Counted from the stretch's first letter, positions 17,435 through 27,438 are shown. The stretch is DNA of 64,000 nucleotides from Planctobacterium sp965279005 (GCA_965279005.1 CBDIHK010000018.1:57970-121969), one strand, 5' to 3'. Made by a program: numbers and translations. Notes: a model not told the origin generated them from the letters alone.

Positions 17435-18283
17435 ATGCCAATCGCTTACCGCTGTCCATTGTGCGCCAGCCCATTGTCTTTGATGGATAAAACCATGCGC
17501 TGTGCCCATGGCCACGCTTTTGACCAAGCCCGTTCTGGTTACACTAATTTGTTACCTGTACAGAATAAACGCAGCAAAAACCCGGGGGATGACAAGGCAA
17601 TGTTGCAGTCACGGCGTCGGTTTTTAGAGCAGGGCTACTACGATTGCCTGGTACAAGCTTTAAAATCATCCATTGCGCAGCATGTATTGAGTCCGGGCAA
17701 AATTCTTGATTTAGGTTGTGGTGAGGGCTTTTACACCAGTGCTTTGCTAGAGGCGCAAGCGGTGCCTAAAAATAGCGAACTTGCCGGCATTGATATCTCA
17801 AAAGCTGCAGTCGATATGGCTGCGAAAAGAAGGCTTGGCGCAGGGTTTGTCGTTGCCAGCAATGCAAAATTGCCTTACCAAGATGGTCAGTTTGACTTAG
17901 TTATTTGTATTTTCGCACCTTATGATTTAGCTGAGCTGTCCAGGGTGATGTCTAAGAGAGGTTTTTTTATATTGGTTGAGCCCGGGCAAAACCACTTAAA
18001 GGCATTGGCGCAACGGGTTTATGCCGATTTTCGTCCCCATGCCGGGAATAGGGCACCGCTGCAAGAACACCGCGAATTCGACTTGGTGGACACTGCTTTG
18101 CTGGCACAAAATATTTCAGTAATACAGCCCTTTATCAGTGACCTGCTTACCATGACGCCTTACTATTGGTCAGCCAGCGACGCCGCAAAACAGTCATTGG
18201 CGGCTTTGTCTAAATTGGAAGTTGGGGTAGAGTTTAGGCTTTCCGTTTATCGCAATAAGGGTGCGAATCCCTCAAGCACATAG
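17435..18283 (+). CDS. rlmA: 23S rRNA (guanine-N1-745) methyltransferase
   Basis: 282 residues. N-terminal zinc-binding module with CPLCASPLSLMDKTMRCAHGH (C-x2-C...C-x3-H, about residues 8-28) preceding the family-typical block FDQARSGYTNLLPVQ, then a Rossmann SAM-binding core: ILDLGCGEGFYTSALL (about 89-104), LAGIDISKAAVDMAA and FDLVICIFAP. This architecture is that of RlmA(I), which makes m1G745 in helix 35 of 23S rRNA. The Cys/His set is intact. The next gene starts 12 bases downstream in the same direction, so the two are likely co-transcribed. Confidence 0.9.
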   Translation: MPIAYRCPLCASPLSLMDKTMRCAHGHAFDQARSGYTNLLPVQNKRSKNPGDDKAMLQSRRRFLEQGYYDCLVQALKSSIAQHVLSPGKILDLGCGEGFYTSALLEAQAVPKNSELAGIDISKAAVDMAAKRRLGAGFVVASNAKLPYQDGQFDLVICIFAPYDLAELSRVMSKRGFFILVEPGQNHLKALAQRVYADFRPHAGNRAPLQEHREFDLVDTALLAQNISVIQPFISDLLTMTPYYWSASDAAKQSLAALSKLEVGVEFRLSVYRNKGANPSST

Positions 18284-18295
18284 TAGGAGACTAAA

Positions 18296-18934
18296 TTGCT
18301 GGTACAACTCACGCCCAATGAATGCCGGGTAATCGGTGTAATGTTGGAAAAAGAAAGCACGACACCTGATCAATACCCCTTGTCATTAAATGGCCTTACC
18401 ACGGGCTGCAACCAAAAAAGCAATAGGGAGCCGGTGCTCAGCTTGTCTGAACCTGAAGTGCAAAATATTTTGGATGACTTGGCGGCGAAACGGCAAATTT
18501 CAGAGCTCAGCCACGGTAGCCGGGTTGCAAAGTACAAACATCGATTTTGTAACACTGAGTTTGGCAGTTTGCAGCTGAGTGAACAGCAAAGGGCAATTAT
18601 TTGTGTATTGCTGCTTCGCGGTGCCCAGACGCCGGGAGAGTTGCGCACCAGGACCAACCGGCTAGCCAGTTTTAGCAACGTAGATGAAGTGGAAGCGTGC
18701 TTAGTAGAACTGCAAGAGTTAAACGGTGAAACCCTGGTACAGAAGTTACCGAGGGAACCGGGGCGCAGGGAGTCACGCTATCGGCATTGCTTTAGCGAAG
18801 CGGCAAGTGAAACGGTAGTTGAGACGTTGGCAAGTGAACCTGAAGGTGAGGGAAATATCAGCAACGCCGACCTATTGAAACGGATTGAGGCGTTGGAAAG
18901 CGAAATGGAAGAACTCAAAAAGTTATTGCTTTAG
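18296..18934 (+). CDS. yceH: YceH family protein (DUF480)
   Basis: 212 residues from a TTG with AGGAG seven bases upstream. The N-terminus LTPNECRVIGVMLEKESTTPDQYPLS and NGLTTGCNQKSNREPVL is the diagnostic DUF480 block; two winged-helix units follow (second: LRGAQTPGELRTRTNRL), and the end carries a coiled coil LLKRIEALESEMEELKKLL. YceH proteins are cytosolic, of unknown function; the double winged helix suggests nucleic-acid or protein contact. Downstream of rlmA by 12 bases, same strand. Confidence 0.9.
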   Translation: MLVQLTPNECRVIGVMLEKESTTPDQYPLSLNGLTTGCNQKSNREPVLSLSEPEVQNILDDLAAKRQISELSHGSRVAKYKHRFCNTEFGSLQLSEQQRAIICVLLLRGAQTPGELRTRTNRLASFSNVDEVEACLVELQELNGETLVQKLPREPGRRESRYRHCFSEAASETVVETLASEPEGEGNISNADLLKRIEALESEMEELKKLLL

Positions 18935-18998
18935 TTGCTAGTAGTTTTAGTAGTCGCACGGTAATTTGAGCCAGGTCATTAGCCCGGCTCCCAAGACG

Positions 18999-19889
18999 TC
19001 ACATACTGCCCTCAATATTGAACCAAAGTTTAGCGTTGTTTAGCGGCGTTTCGGCAGACAAGCTGGGGTTTGGTATACGGAACACGCGTCTACTGCCAAT
19101 GTTGGTTCGTTCAATTGCGTCCTTAATCGCTTCATTATTGAGAAATACGTCGTCAAACCTGCCGTCGTCTATTGCACTCAACAATCCAGTTTCTATTATC
19201 CTGGCTAAATCTGGGTTGTTGCGTGAAGTAAAGAAATACAAGGGCATGGGATACACCAGCATCAAGTCGGTCTCGATCGCTAGGTTTAGTTCTGGGCGGG
19301 TGGATACTTCAGACCAAGGCTCGTGCACCGCTCTAGGAAAATAGTCGAAACGCTCGCCATCAAGCATATAAAACAGGTTTGGATACTTGACCGGCTTCAC
19401 TACAGGTATACCTGCACTCTCCAATATAGGGGTATCGCCCCAATAGCGTCCCTGTCCAGCGACAAGGTTCAACAAATCTTGGAAATTTTGGACTTGGCTA
19501 AACTTGGCTTGCTCGCCTTGGCGGATGATGAATATCCTGTGTCCTAGCAGCCCTTTAAAAAGTGGGACTCGTATGGGGATGAATTCATTTTCGAGATCGG
19601 GACGGGTGCCAACCCACATAACGCTTATGCTGCCTTCATTAACCATCTGCCGCAAACGCTCTTGGTTGACGTTTTCATGGTGTTGGCTAAAGCGGTAGCT
19701 GTTTTGCGTATCATAGGAAATTGCGAGTTTAAGCAGATCCAAAGGCAATTGTTCTTTGGCACCTTGCGGCACAAAATTGGTCCGAACTTCAATTTCAGCG
19801 CTGAGGTAATGGACAGGGAGCAGACAAGTGAACGCTAAACTAAAACACAACAAGTAATGGCGAATGAACCTTTTGCTCATAAATATCAT
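18999..19889 (-). CDS. Periplasmic solute-binding-like protein
   Basis: 296 residues with a signal peptide (RHYLLCFSLAFTCLLPVHYLSA). The body reads as a type-2 periplasmic binding fold of the kind found in many Alteromonadales: LDLLKLAISYDTQNSYRFSQHHENVNQERL, then EFIPIRVPLFKGLLGHRIFIIR, an F-Q-D-L-L block and a late LMLVYPMPLYFFTSRNNPDLARIIETGL. These orphan SBP-like proteins lack a transporter partner and may be sensors or the detached input part of a kinase; no such gene is adjacent. The second of two possible starts (MSKRF, 19880) is also plausible. Confidence 0.75.
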   Translation of the reverse strand: MIFMSKRFIRHYLLCFSLAFTCLLPVHYLSAEIEVRTNFVPQGAKEQLPLDLLKLAISYDTQNSYRFSQHHENVNQERLRQMVNEGSISVMWVGTRPDLENEFIPIRVPLFKGLLGHRIFIIRQGEQAKFSQVQNFQDLLNLVAGQGRYWGDTPILESAGIPVVKPVKYPNLFYMLDGERFDYFPRAVHEPWSEVSTRPELNLAIETDLMLVYPMPLYFFTSRNNPDLARIIETGLLSAIDDGRFDDVFLNNEAIKDAIERTNIGSRRVFRIPNPSLSAETPLNNAKLWFNIEGSM

Positions 19890-20121
19890 CCAAACTAGCG
19901 GATACTTAAAACAAATGTAGCCAAATCCCAGGAAAATAAGAAGGCTTTTTTAACATATTCTTTTGCACTGGCGTTGAGGTTTTTCGTTTCTGTTCAGGGT
20001 ACTATGGTTGTAAGTCGTGGGCATTGGTTGCCAGCCTTGTTAAACTTTGCATCAATTTGAGTTTGATTATGTTCCCTTGGTTAGAGTTCAATAACTCGGT
20101 TATAAAATTTATTGCAGGCAA

Positions 20122-20544
20122 ATGAACAATTCCAGCACAACAGATCCCAGGACTGGTTCATTGAGGTTGGCCTTGAGTGCGACAGAGAGAATTTTGGTCA
20201 TCGAAGCGCACGGTCCGTTTGATGATTGGTTTGCGGTCGAATATGAAAAACAAATTATGCCTTTTAGGGTCGCTTTGGAATCCAGCCCTTGGGCTAGTTT
20301 GGCCATAATTAAAGGCACTGAAAAAGTGCTCGATCAAAAGATGCGAGACTACCTGGTCAATTCCATAGCGCAGGCTAGGGGGCTCGGCCTTGTTGTCACC
20401 GCGCTGGTTATCGATGCCAAAACACAAAAACAGTTGGACTACTGGCACAAGTTATATCGAGAAACCGGCTTGAGATACCAGCTATTCACAAACAAAGACG
20501 AAGCCCACGCCTGGCTGCTATTACAGCTTGTTGCACAACAATGA
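20122..20544 (+). CDS. STAS-like protein
   Basis: 140 residues, cytosolic. Pattern TERILVIEAHGPFDDWFAVEYEKQI, PWASLAIIKGTEKVLDQKMRDY and GLGLVVTALVIDAKTQKQ alternates beta strands and helices in the way of STAS/SpoIIAA-like domains widespread in Alteromonadales; no phospho-Ser can be assigned. It stands 161 bp upstream of the RyR-domain gene, on the same strand. Whether it belongs to the downstream cluster is uncertain: the gap is long enough for a separate promoter, though no terminator is seen between them. Confidence 0.6.
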   Translation: MNNSSTTDPRTGSLRLALSATERILVIEAHGPFDDWFAVEYEKQIMPFRVALESSPWASLAIIKGTEKVLDQKMRDYLVNSIAQARGLGLVVTALVIDAKTQKQLDYWHKLYRETGLRYQLFTNKDEAHAWLLLQLVAQQ

Positions 20545-20705
20545 GCAGGCACTAGCCAAAATCCCAAAAAAACAACAAGTTGCAGTTACCCTATCACAAT
20601 CTTTCTACTAGACTAATTACTAAAATCTTGCATGCTAGGTTGCTATATTTACCTTTTTGATTATTTACATAAGGTCACAACAGGTTGGAAGCAGAGGGAG
20701 CTTAT

Positions 20706-20999
20706 ATGAGTACTTATAAACCGACGGCAGTCGCACTAGATAAGCAGAGTCTAGATCCAGAATTGGAGAACACCATTGAAAAAATTGCGGTCGCCGTGCA
20801 TGAACGATGGGCTCAAGGGCGCCTTGACGATGGCTGGAAATATGGCAGCGAAAGGGATGACGCACGCAAAGAGCACCCCTGTTTGGTCCCCTATGAGCAA
20901 TTAAGCGACTCTGAGAAAGATTATGACCGGAACACGGCAAGGACAACCATCATGTTATTACAACATTTTGGCTATGAAATTCGGAAAAAGGCCAAGTAA
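20706..20999 (+). CDS. RyR-domain protein
   Basis: Start taken at ATG 20706 with GAGGGAG upstream (an in-frame TTG lies seven codons earlier). 97 residues almost filled by one ryanodine-receptor repeat domain: IEKIAVAVHERWAQGRLDDGW, KYGSERDDARKEHPCLVPYEQL and SDSEKDYDRNTARTTIMLL. W..GW.YG..RDD..K.HPCLVPY and EK.YDRNTA are the fixed positions of RyR domains. Bacterial RyR domains were proposed by Aravind and co-workers to recognise nucleotide or nucleotide-derived ligands in conflict/signalling operons; this is a proposal, not demonstrated here. The cyclase-domain gene follows after 54 bp on the same strand, which makes a functional link likely. Confidence 0.88.
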   Translation: MSTYKPTAVALDKQSLDPELENTIEKIAVAVHERWAQGRLDDGWKYGSERDDARKEHPCLVPYEQLSDSEKDYDRNTARTTIMLLQHFGYEIRKKAK

Positions 21000-21053
21000 A
21001 TGAGAGGAAGTTGTATGCACCTATCATTCATGCGGACGTCACGGAAGGGATAG

Positions 21054-22925
21054 ATGGCCAAGATACAAGATACAGTGGATTCATTCGCCCTTAAATACGC
21101 TATTCCTATCGACTTAGTAGAGCGGATCTGCGCCAGTTTCGAGGGGGGGTGTAAATTCATGCACATTGCGAACTACTTTGTACGCAAAGGTGAAGACTTG
21201 CTCGCATTGGACATTTTGCACCTCGGTAAAGAACACTATGAAAACTTGGTGGAGGATCAAAACTATTCTGAACTTAGTGAATTAGGACAGGATATTGATG
21301 AACTCACCGCCAGGATCTTATTGGAAGAGGCAAAAGTCTATCAACGGTTAGGATTTTACGAAGAGTCCTTGGTTCTTTTTAATGAAGTAGAACCCCGGTA
21401 TGGCGAAGAAAGCGAATATTTAGGTCTGCGCGCAAGTTTGTTCAAAAGCATGGCGTTTGATGGTGCTAGGCCAGATCAAAAATCGCACTATCTGACACAA
21501 GCGCAAGATCTTTATTACCAGGTATACAAAAACAACAAGTCCCAGTATTGGCATGGAATTAACACAATTTTGGTTAACTTTATAAAGGGTGATTTAGCCT
21601 GGACCAAAAGTGTGTTAGTGGATTTGGAAAGGGAACTAAAAGCACAATTAAATGCTAATCAACCGGATTATTGGTTATTGGCCACATTAGCTGAAGTAAT
21701 GGTCTATTGGTACCTGTTGACTGACGAAATGAGTTTTTTGGACGAAGCGACGGAGCTGTACACCGATGCACAGAGGTTGGATAGCGATATCAGCAAAATG
21801 CGGTCTTCGGTAAAAAATATTAACCTGTTGTTGCAAGCGACAGATAACGATGTCTTAAAACACTATGCCGCATTGTGGTTTCCGAAAATCCAAGTCATTA
21901 TCTTACCAGGGGCACTCTCGGATGCGGAAAAACAAGCCCTAATTGACAAGGTTTCCAACTTGAACTTGCCGGATGTTCCCAAGCACATCAATGTCATTGC
22001 GGTACCGTCTGCGACTAACCGGTCATTGTTACAACAATTAGCCCAGCAAGTTGACCATGTGGATTGGTTGTATTTGTCGAGTGAAGATTTCAACAAGATG
22101 GAGTCCCTTTACGGCAAAAAGGCAATCCACGCCCGTGATGATGACAAATTCTGGTTTCTAAGTGGTAGGCAACTTGCCACTAATTCAACTGTTGTTAAAT
22201 ATTGGCATGATTGTTTTTGTGGCTTGGAGCGTTTAGTCACAAAACAATTTACCCACTATTCGGTGACAACTTTTGGTTCTTGGATTGACCTGGACAGCAA
22301 GTGTTTCCAAGAAGAGTTTCCGATTCTCGCAGACCAAGACTTTCAAAACCAAGCCGTAAATGGCGATCTGAAAAGTTTTATTATGGGCGATCTCAGTGGT
22401 TACAGTAAATACAATGATTTTCAGGTACGTACTTTTGCCCACGAAATTTTTAGTGGCATTGCCAAAATAGCGGATCAATTTCCTTCATTAATACAGCGTG
22501 ACGGTTGGGGCGATGCATTTTATTTTGTCTTTGATGACCAAAATGAATGTGTAGACTGTGCCCTGCAGATCCGCGGCTTGATAGAAAAATGGCAAGAAGG
22601 AAATATAGAGGAAAAGCTACAGTTACCGGCGGGGATCTCAATGCGCATTGCCATAGATACCGCACCATTGACCCAAATTAGGGATCATATTGAAAATAAA
22701 ACGGGGTATACCGGTACTTTTGTTAGTAGAGTAGCGAGGATGGAGCCAATAACACCTATCGGTGCCGTTTACTGTGGCATAGGATGTGCGTTATTGGCAC
22801 TTAAGAACGACGCTGAACACATTTGCTTCAATTACATGGGCATCAACTCCCTACCTAAAAAGTATGGCGTTGAACACGTGTTTAAAATTGATGATGCGGC
22901 AGCCCAAGTCCGCATCGCGAGCTAG
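21054..22925 (+). CDS. TPR (TRAFs-binding/DUF4071-like) protein with class III nucleotidyl cyclase domain
   Basis: 623 residues, no membrane segment. N-terminal ~350 residues: helical repeats including YWHGINTILVNFIKGDLAWTK and DYWLLATLAEVMVYW, the pattern of the TRAFs-binding domain of ASK-type kinases and its bacterial relatives. C-terminal domain from ~435: IMGDLSGYSKYND and RDGWGDAFYFVFDD supply the two metal-binding Asp positions of class III cyclases (first Asp ~443, second ~486); ISMRIAIDTAPL and GTFVSRVARMEP align with later motifs. In the last, the usual catalytic Asn is Ser but the Arg is kept, so activity is uncertain. It lies 19 bp before the STAND gene, so the two are probably one transcript. 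Confidence 0.82.
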   Translation: MAKIQDTVDSFALKYAIPIDLVERICASFEGGCKFMHIANYFVRKGEDLLALDILHLGKEHYENLVEDQNYSELSELGQDIDELTARILLEEAKVYQRLGFYEESLVLFNEVEPRYGEESEYLGLRASLFKSMAFDGARPDQKSHYLTQAQDLYYQVYKNNKSQYWHGINTILVNFIKGDLAWTKSVLVDLERELKAQLNANQPDYWLLATLAEVMVYWYLLTDEMSFLDEATELYTDAQRLDSDISKMRSSVKNINLLLQATDNDVLKHYAALWFPKIQVIILPGALSDAEKQALIDKVSNLNLPDVPKHINVIAVPSATNRSLLQQLAQQVDHVDWLYLSSEDFNKMESLYGKKAIHARDDDKFWFLSGRQLATNSTVVKYWHDCFCGLERLVTKQFTHYSVTTFGSWIDLDSKCFQEEFPILADQDFQNQAVNGDLKSFIMGDLSGYSKYNDFQVRTFAHEIFSGIAKIADQFPSLIQRDGWGDAFYFVFDDQNECVDCALQIRGLIEKWQEGNIEEKLQLPAGISMRIAIDTAPLTQIRDHIENKTGYTGTFVSRVARMEPITPIGAVYCGIGCALLALKNDAEHICFNYMGINSLPKKYGVEHVFKIDDAAAQVRIAS

Positions 22926-22944
22926 CATGCAATAACGAGTTGTT

Positions 22945-25900
22945 GTGAAAAAATTTAGAGTATTTGTTTCTTCCCCTAATGATGTAGAAATCGAAAGGCA
23001 AATTTGTATGCAAGTCATCCACCGTGTTGGCTTGCAATTTAGGGAAAAGCTTGAGTTGGTTCCTGTAATGTGGGAGCGTGAACCGCTTCTAGCCAGCGGC
23101 CATTTTCAAGAAGCTTTAGATCCTCGTGACTCTGATGTCATGATTTGTATCTTGTGGTCGCGCATGGGCTCGCCGTTGCCCAAGGAGTTTTTGGACGAGG
23201 ACGACGAACTTGGTATTACGGGTACAGGGTGGGAATTTAAAGTTGCAGTAGAAGCGCATGAAAAGGAAGGCACCCCGGAAATCCTGGTTTACCGCAAAAC
23301 CGCGCCGCTTACTGCGCAAATCAGCGGCGCTTCCGACAACCACGTTAAAACGATTTCAGACCAGCGGGCCGTTAATAGCTTTTTTGATACCCATTTTCAC
23401 AATGACGATGAAAATAGAACCTTTAAACGGGCTTATTTCCAATTTAACGATGTTGAAGAGTTTGAACAAAAGCTAGAAGAGCACCTTTTTTCACTGGTAA
23501 AAACCAAATTAACCGCTGAGTTGCTTGATACTGGCCAAAGTGAGAGTGTGACCTGGTTCCAAGGCTCCCCCTATAGGGGCTTATGTGCTTTTGAACTAGA
23601 GCACAAAGATGTCTTTTTTGGCAGGACCAAGGCAACTGGCGAAATAATCCAACAGTTTAAAAACAACAACGCCCGCGGTTGCCCCTTTGTTATGGTGCTG
23701 GGTATGAGTGGTAGCGGTAAGTCAAGCTTGGTCAATGCTGGCCTTTTACCGCTTTTCCTTTCGCCAAGGGTCGTTGAGCACGAAGTGGGGCACATTGAGA
23801 TGATCCGCTTCCAGCCTGGTAAAATAGACCGAAGTAACGGGTTTTTGCTGGGTTTTTGCCAATACATAGTTGATTGTATTGAAGCGTTTTCTGAAGCAGG
23901 GCTCACGGGGGAAGTCTTGCTAGAACAACTTGAACGCTCCCCTAAAAGTTTTGCACTAAGCGTCAAGCAAGCGCTCAAAGTCATAAAGGAGCGAAAGACA
24001 CTACACACTAATGTCAACGCCAGGATGCTGTTGGTTATTGACCAAACTGAAGAACTATTTACGACTGATGGTATAGGGCAGCATGAACAACTCGCGTTTT
24101 GGGAGCTGGTACAAGCCCTAATAAAGTCAGGTGGCTTTTGGTGTATAGGCACTATGCGCACCGACTTTGTCGGTATGGCATCGGGTAGCGAATTAATAGA
24201 ATTAATGCGCAATGAGGGGCAGTACACGCTACAGCCTTTCCGGGAGTCAGAGCTCGAACCAATTATGGTAAGCCCAGCCAAGGCCGCGGGCTTGCACTTC
24301 GAACAAAATGAGCAAGGTGTGAGCCTGGCGTCTGTGATCCGGGACGACTGCCGTGGACAGCCCGGTGTTTTGCCATTACTCGAATTTTGCCTTGACGAAC
24401 TATATAAGCTTAGGGACAAAAACAAGAACATGCTCACCTTTGCTGCCTACCATGAACAACTGGGAGGGTTGGTTGGCGCCATAGCTACCAAAGCTGATGC
24501 AGTAGTCGAGAGCTTTGATCAAGATTTCGATGTTGACAACGTATTGCCAAATGTACTCAATAATTTGATTGCGTTTAACCCTGACAATGCAGAAGCGCAA
24601 GCGAGTGCCAAGTACGCACCAATGGAGGTTTTCGTAGCTGGCAGTAAGGAACGCCGTTTAGTTGAGGCTTTAATCAATGAACGCTTGTTAATCCAGTCCG
24701 AAGGCAAGGTCAGGGTCGCGCATGAAGCTATTATCGCCAACTGGCGCCGGGTGCAACAATGGTTGGCAATAGATATTGAATTTCAGCTGTGGAAAGCGCG
24801 TACCCAGCGGGAGACCTTGCAATGGATGAATGACAACCTTATGAAAGAGCGCCTGTTGCCGAGCGGGAAACCGCTTACAGACGCTGAGTCATGGTTAAAC
24901 CAGCGCAGGCATAATTTGGACGCTGATGTAATTGAGTTCATTGAAGCGTCAAAACGCAGGGAAGTTGGCCGCAAACGGCTTGTCACTATCGCATCTGGGG
25001 CTTTAATCCTGGTTTTAACCATTTTAACCACCTATTCATTGTGGCAATACAATGCAGCGACTGAACAGCGCAATATTGCCCAAACTAACCAGTCCCAATT
25101 TTTAGCAGAATTGGTTCGACAAAAAAATGTGGAGCAGCAGTATGATACTGCGCTTTTGCTCGGCTTGAATGGCTTACCAGGGGAGTACGGCGGTGATCGG
25201 CCTTGGATAGATCAGCTGGCGGTTCAAGTAGGAATTGCACAGATCTTTAATCGAAAGCAGGTGGTTTTCCCCCAAGGCGCATTGAGCAATGACGGTCGAG
25301 TCAGTTTTGATGGAAAACTGGTTGTCACAGCATCAGACTCTGGCATTGCAACATTGTGGGATCGGGCAACTGGACAGCAACTTCAGAGCTTCCAACATCA
25401 AGGTAGGGTGGAACAGGCTTTTTTTGCTAAAGGCAATGACGCCATCTTTACTGTGTCCGCTGATGGTACAGTGGCCAAGTGGGCTGCCACCGATGGCATG
25501 CAACTATTTGAATTACAGCATGGCGACAATGTAGAAGATGCCGATCTTAGTCCCGATGGTAGCCTAATAGTCACCGGCTCCTGGGACAATACCGCCGCCG
25601 TTTGGGATGCGCGAACTGGAGAGCAATTGATGCAAGCGATCCATTCAGACTATGTGCGGGATGTGGCAATTTCAAGGGACAACCGTTTTCTTGCCTCAGC
25701 CTCAAATGACAGCACAGCAAAAGTGTGGGATATCAACGCCAAGCAACTTAAATACGCTTATCAGTTTGATCATAGGGTAGAGTCAACCAGTTTCCACCCT
25801 AACGGACAATTAGTCGCTTTTGGTTCCTACGATGGTACCGTACTTATTGTGGATGTGTTTACCGGTGAAGCATTGTTGGATCTTGGGGGCAACGATAGGG

Positions 25901-27438
25901 TATGGGATCTTGCGTTTAGCCGTCAGGGTGACTTAATTGCTGTTGCAGGCGATCCGGGCACAATAAATGTTTATAGCATTCCCGACGGTGAATTGCGCCA
26001 AACGTTTGCCCATCAGGGTAGTGTGACAAAACTCGAGTTTAATCAAGACGGTACGGAATTGCTTACGGCATCGCTCGACAATAGCGCTGTGCGTTGGGAT
26101 CTGGACAATGGCCAAAAGCTACAAGAGATGAGGCACGTAGATGACGTACGCTACGCCCGGTATACTCCAGATGGCACAGCAATTATTACGGGCGGCTACG
26201 ATGGTTATGCAACTATCTGGGAATTTGGCGCAGATGGTAAGTCATTGGAATATAAACACGATAGCAGTGCGATTAAGGTAGCTGTTAGTCCCAATAACCA
26301 ATACCTAGCTTCAATTTCAAGGAATGGTGAGGTCTGGTTGTTTGATTTGACCGATAAACAAAAAGTTTGGTCGCGACGTCACAAAGAAGGCAGTGGCTCA
26401 GCCAATATCAGCTTTAGCGCCTCAGGGAATAAACTGCTATCTTCATCTTCGAATGGAGCCATCGCGGAATGGCTTGTTGATACCGGCGAACAAATTGCGG
26501 TCTATGAGCACAATGCGCTTATTCGCTATGTCACATACTCTCCAGACGGCAGCCTGGTGGCAAGTGGTGGCCACGATAACAAGGTAAAGGTGTGGGACTC
26601 GGGTGACGGCAGCTTGCTACAGGAATATGCCCACAGCTATTGGATAAGCTCTATAGACTTTTCGTCAGATGGCAAACAAATACTTACTGCTTCTTTTGAT
26701 GGAACGGCCAGGTTATTTAATGTTGGCGATACCACGCCACTACTCACCTTTGAACACAATGACGCTATATATCAAGCTAAATTTAGTCCTGACAACAAAG
26801 CTGTGTTCACGGCTTCCGGCGATGGCAGCCTGGTAAAGTGGGATTCAGTAAGCGGAGAACCCCTTGTTACCTTTAGGCATAATGACGGGGTTTGGCGCTT
26901 TAGCTTTGCCCATAGGCACCCATGGGTTGTTACCGCAAGTTGGGATGATACGGCGGTCGTTTGGGACTATGGCACCGGCGAGGCGCTATATCAATTTGAA
27001 GAACAAGATGACGTGCTACTGGCAAGCTTTAGCCAAGATGACCAATTTCTTTTGACCAGCTCTGCCAGCAAATCTTCTAAACTTTGGGGAGTTAAGGGGG
27101 AGATCCTTTTCCAGGAGTTCGCCCATTTGGATAACAGCGGCTTTTCAATGTTTTCACGCGATGATAAACAAGTTATTACTACTTCAGCGGATGGTGTAGT
27201 GATTGTTTGGGATATAAACCAGTCACTGTACAAGCTCAGGGAACTGGCCAGTGCGGGCGATTCCGTTACCGCAACACAACAACGCCGTGCCTTTATAGAA
27301 AGTTTGGAATCTAGTTTACCGGTAAATCGAAAATGTTTGACCAGTAGGGAAAGGAATACCCACTTTTTACCGGAAGCAAACTTAGTAGAACTGTCCAACA
27401 GAGGTTGCGCAACATCAGGCCTAACCGACTTAAATTAA
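22945..27438 (+). CDS. DUF4062 - STAND NTPase - transmembrane - WD40 repeat protein
   Basis: 1497 residues, GTG start. Order: DUF4062 (1-~110; KKFRVFVSSPNDVEIERQIC, VMICILWSRMGSPLP); nSTAND1-type NTPase (~205-620) opening with SPYRGLCAFELEHKDVFFGR, Walker A GMSGSGKS (253-260) and Walker B LVIDQTEELF (~362-371); winged-helix region ending VAHEAIIANWRR; one hydrophobic span (~678-697); then 16 WD40-like units (~790-1430) mostly ending in VWD/KWD/IWE forms. STAND proteins with WD40 ends sense a ligand, oligomerise and switch on an effector; DUF4062 would be the N-terminal effector or adaptor (inference). The membrane span between NTPase and propellers would place them on opposite sides or anchor the complex. 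Confidence 0.9.
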   Translation: MKKFRVFVSSPNDVEIERQICMQVIHRVGLQFREKLELVPVMWEREPLLASGHFQEALDPRDSDVMICILWSRMGSPLPKEFLDEDDELGITGTGWEFKVAVEAHEKEGTPEILVYRKTAPLTAQISGASDNHVKTISDQRAVNSFFDTHFHNDDENRTFKRAYFQFNDVEEFEQKLEEHLFSLVKTKLTAELLDTGQSESVTWFQGSPYRGLCAFELEHKDVFFGRTKATGEIIQQFKNNNARGCPFVMVLGMSGSGKSSLVNAGLLPLFLSPRVVEHEVGHIEMIRFQPGKIDRSNGFLLGFCQYIVDCIEAFSEAGLTGEVLLEQLERSPKSFALSVKQALKVIKERKTLHTNVNARMLLVIDQTEELFTTDGIGQHEQLAFWELVQALIKSGGFWCIGTMRTDFVGMASGSELIELMRNEGQYTLQPFRESELEPIMVSPAKAAGLHFEQNEQGVSLASVIRDDCRGQPGVLPLLEFCLDELYKLRDKNKNMLTFAAYHEQLGGLVGAIATKADAVVESFDQDFDVDNVLPNVLNNLIAFNPDNAEAQASAKYAPMEVFVAGSKERRLVEALINERLLIQSEGKVRVAHEAIIANWRRVQQWLAIDIEFQLWKARTQRETLQWMNDNLMKERLLPSGKPLTDAESWLNQRRHNLDADVIEFIEASKRREVGRKRLVTIASGALILVLTILTTYSLWQYNAATEQRNIAQTNQSQFLAELVRQKNVEQQYDTALLLGLNGLPGEYGGDRPWIDQLAVQVGIAQIFNRKQVVFPQGALSNDGRVSFDGKLVVTASDSGIATLWDRATGQQLQSFQHQGRVEQAFFAKGNDAIFTVSADGTVAKWAATDGMQLFELQHGDNVEDADLSPDGSLIVTGSWDNTAAVWDARTGEQLMQAIHSDYVRDVAISRDNRFLASASNDSTAKVWDINAKQLKYAYQFDHRVESTSFHPNGQLVAFGSYDGTVLIVDVFTGEALLDLGGNDRVWDLAFSRQGDLIAVAGDPGTINVYSIPDGELRQTFAHQGSVTKLEFNQDGTELLTASLDNSAVRWDLDNGQKLQEMRHVDDVRYARYTPDGTAIITGGYDGYATIWEFGADGKSLEYKHDSSAIKVAVSPNNQYLASISRNGEVWLFDLTDKQKVWSRRHKEGSGSANISFSASGNKLLSSSSNGAIAEWLVDTGEQIAVYEHNALIRYVTYSPDGSLVASGGHDNKVKVWDSGDGSLLQEYAHSYWISSIDFSSDGKQILTASFDGTARLFNVGDTTPLLTFEHNDAIYQAKFSPDNKAVFTASGDGSLVKWDSVSGEPLVTFRHNDGVWRFSFAHRHPWVVTASWDDTAVVWDYGTGEALYQFEEQDDVLLASFSQDDQFLLTSSASKSSKLWGVKGEILFQEFAHLDNSGFSMFSRDDKQVITTSADGVVIVWDINQSLYKLRELASAGDSVTATQQRRAFIESLESSLPVNRKCLTSRERNTHFLPEANLVELSNRGCATSGLTDLN

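Noticed and set aside
23571..24437. 288-codon minus-strand open frame inside the STAND gene
   Set aside because: It is antisense to the STAND NTPase domain, whose motifs are clear; the antisense product is Ser/Pro-rich with no family similarity.
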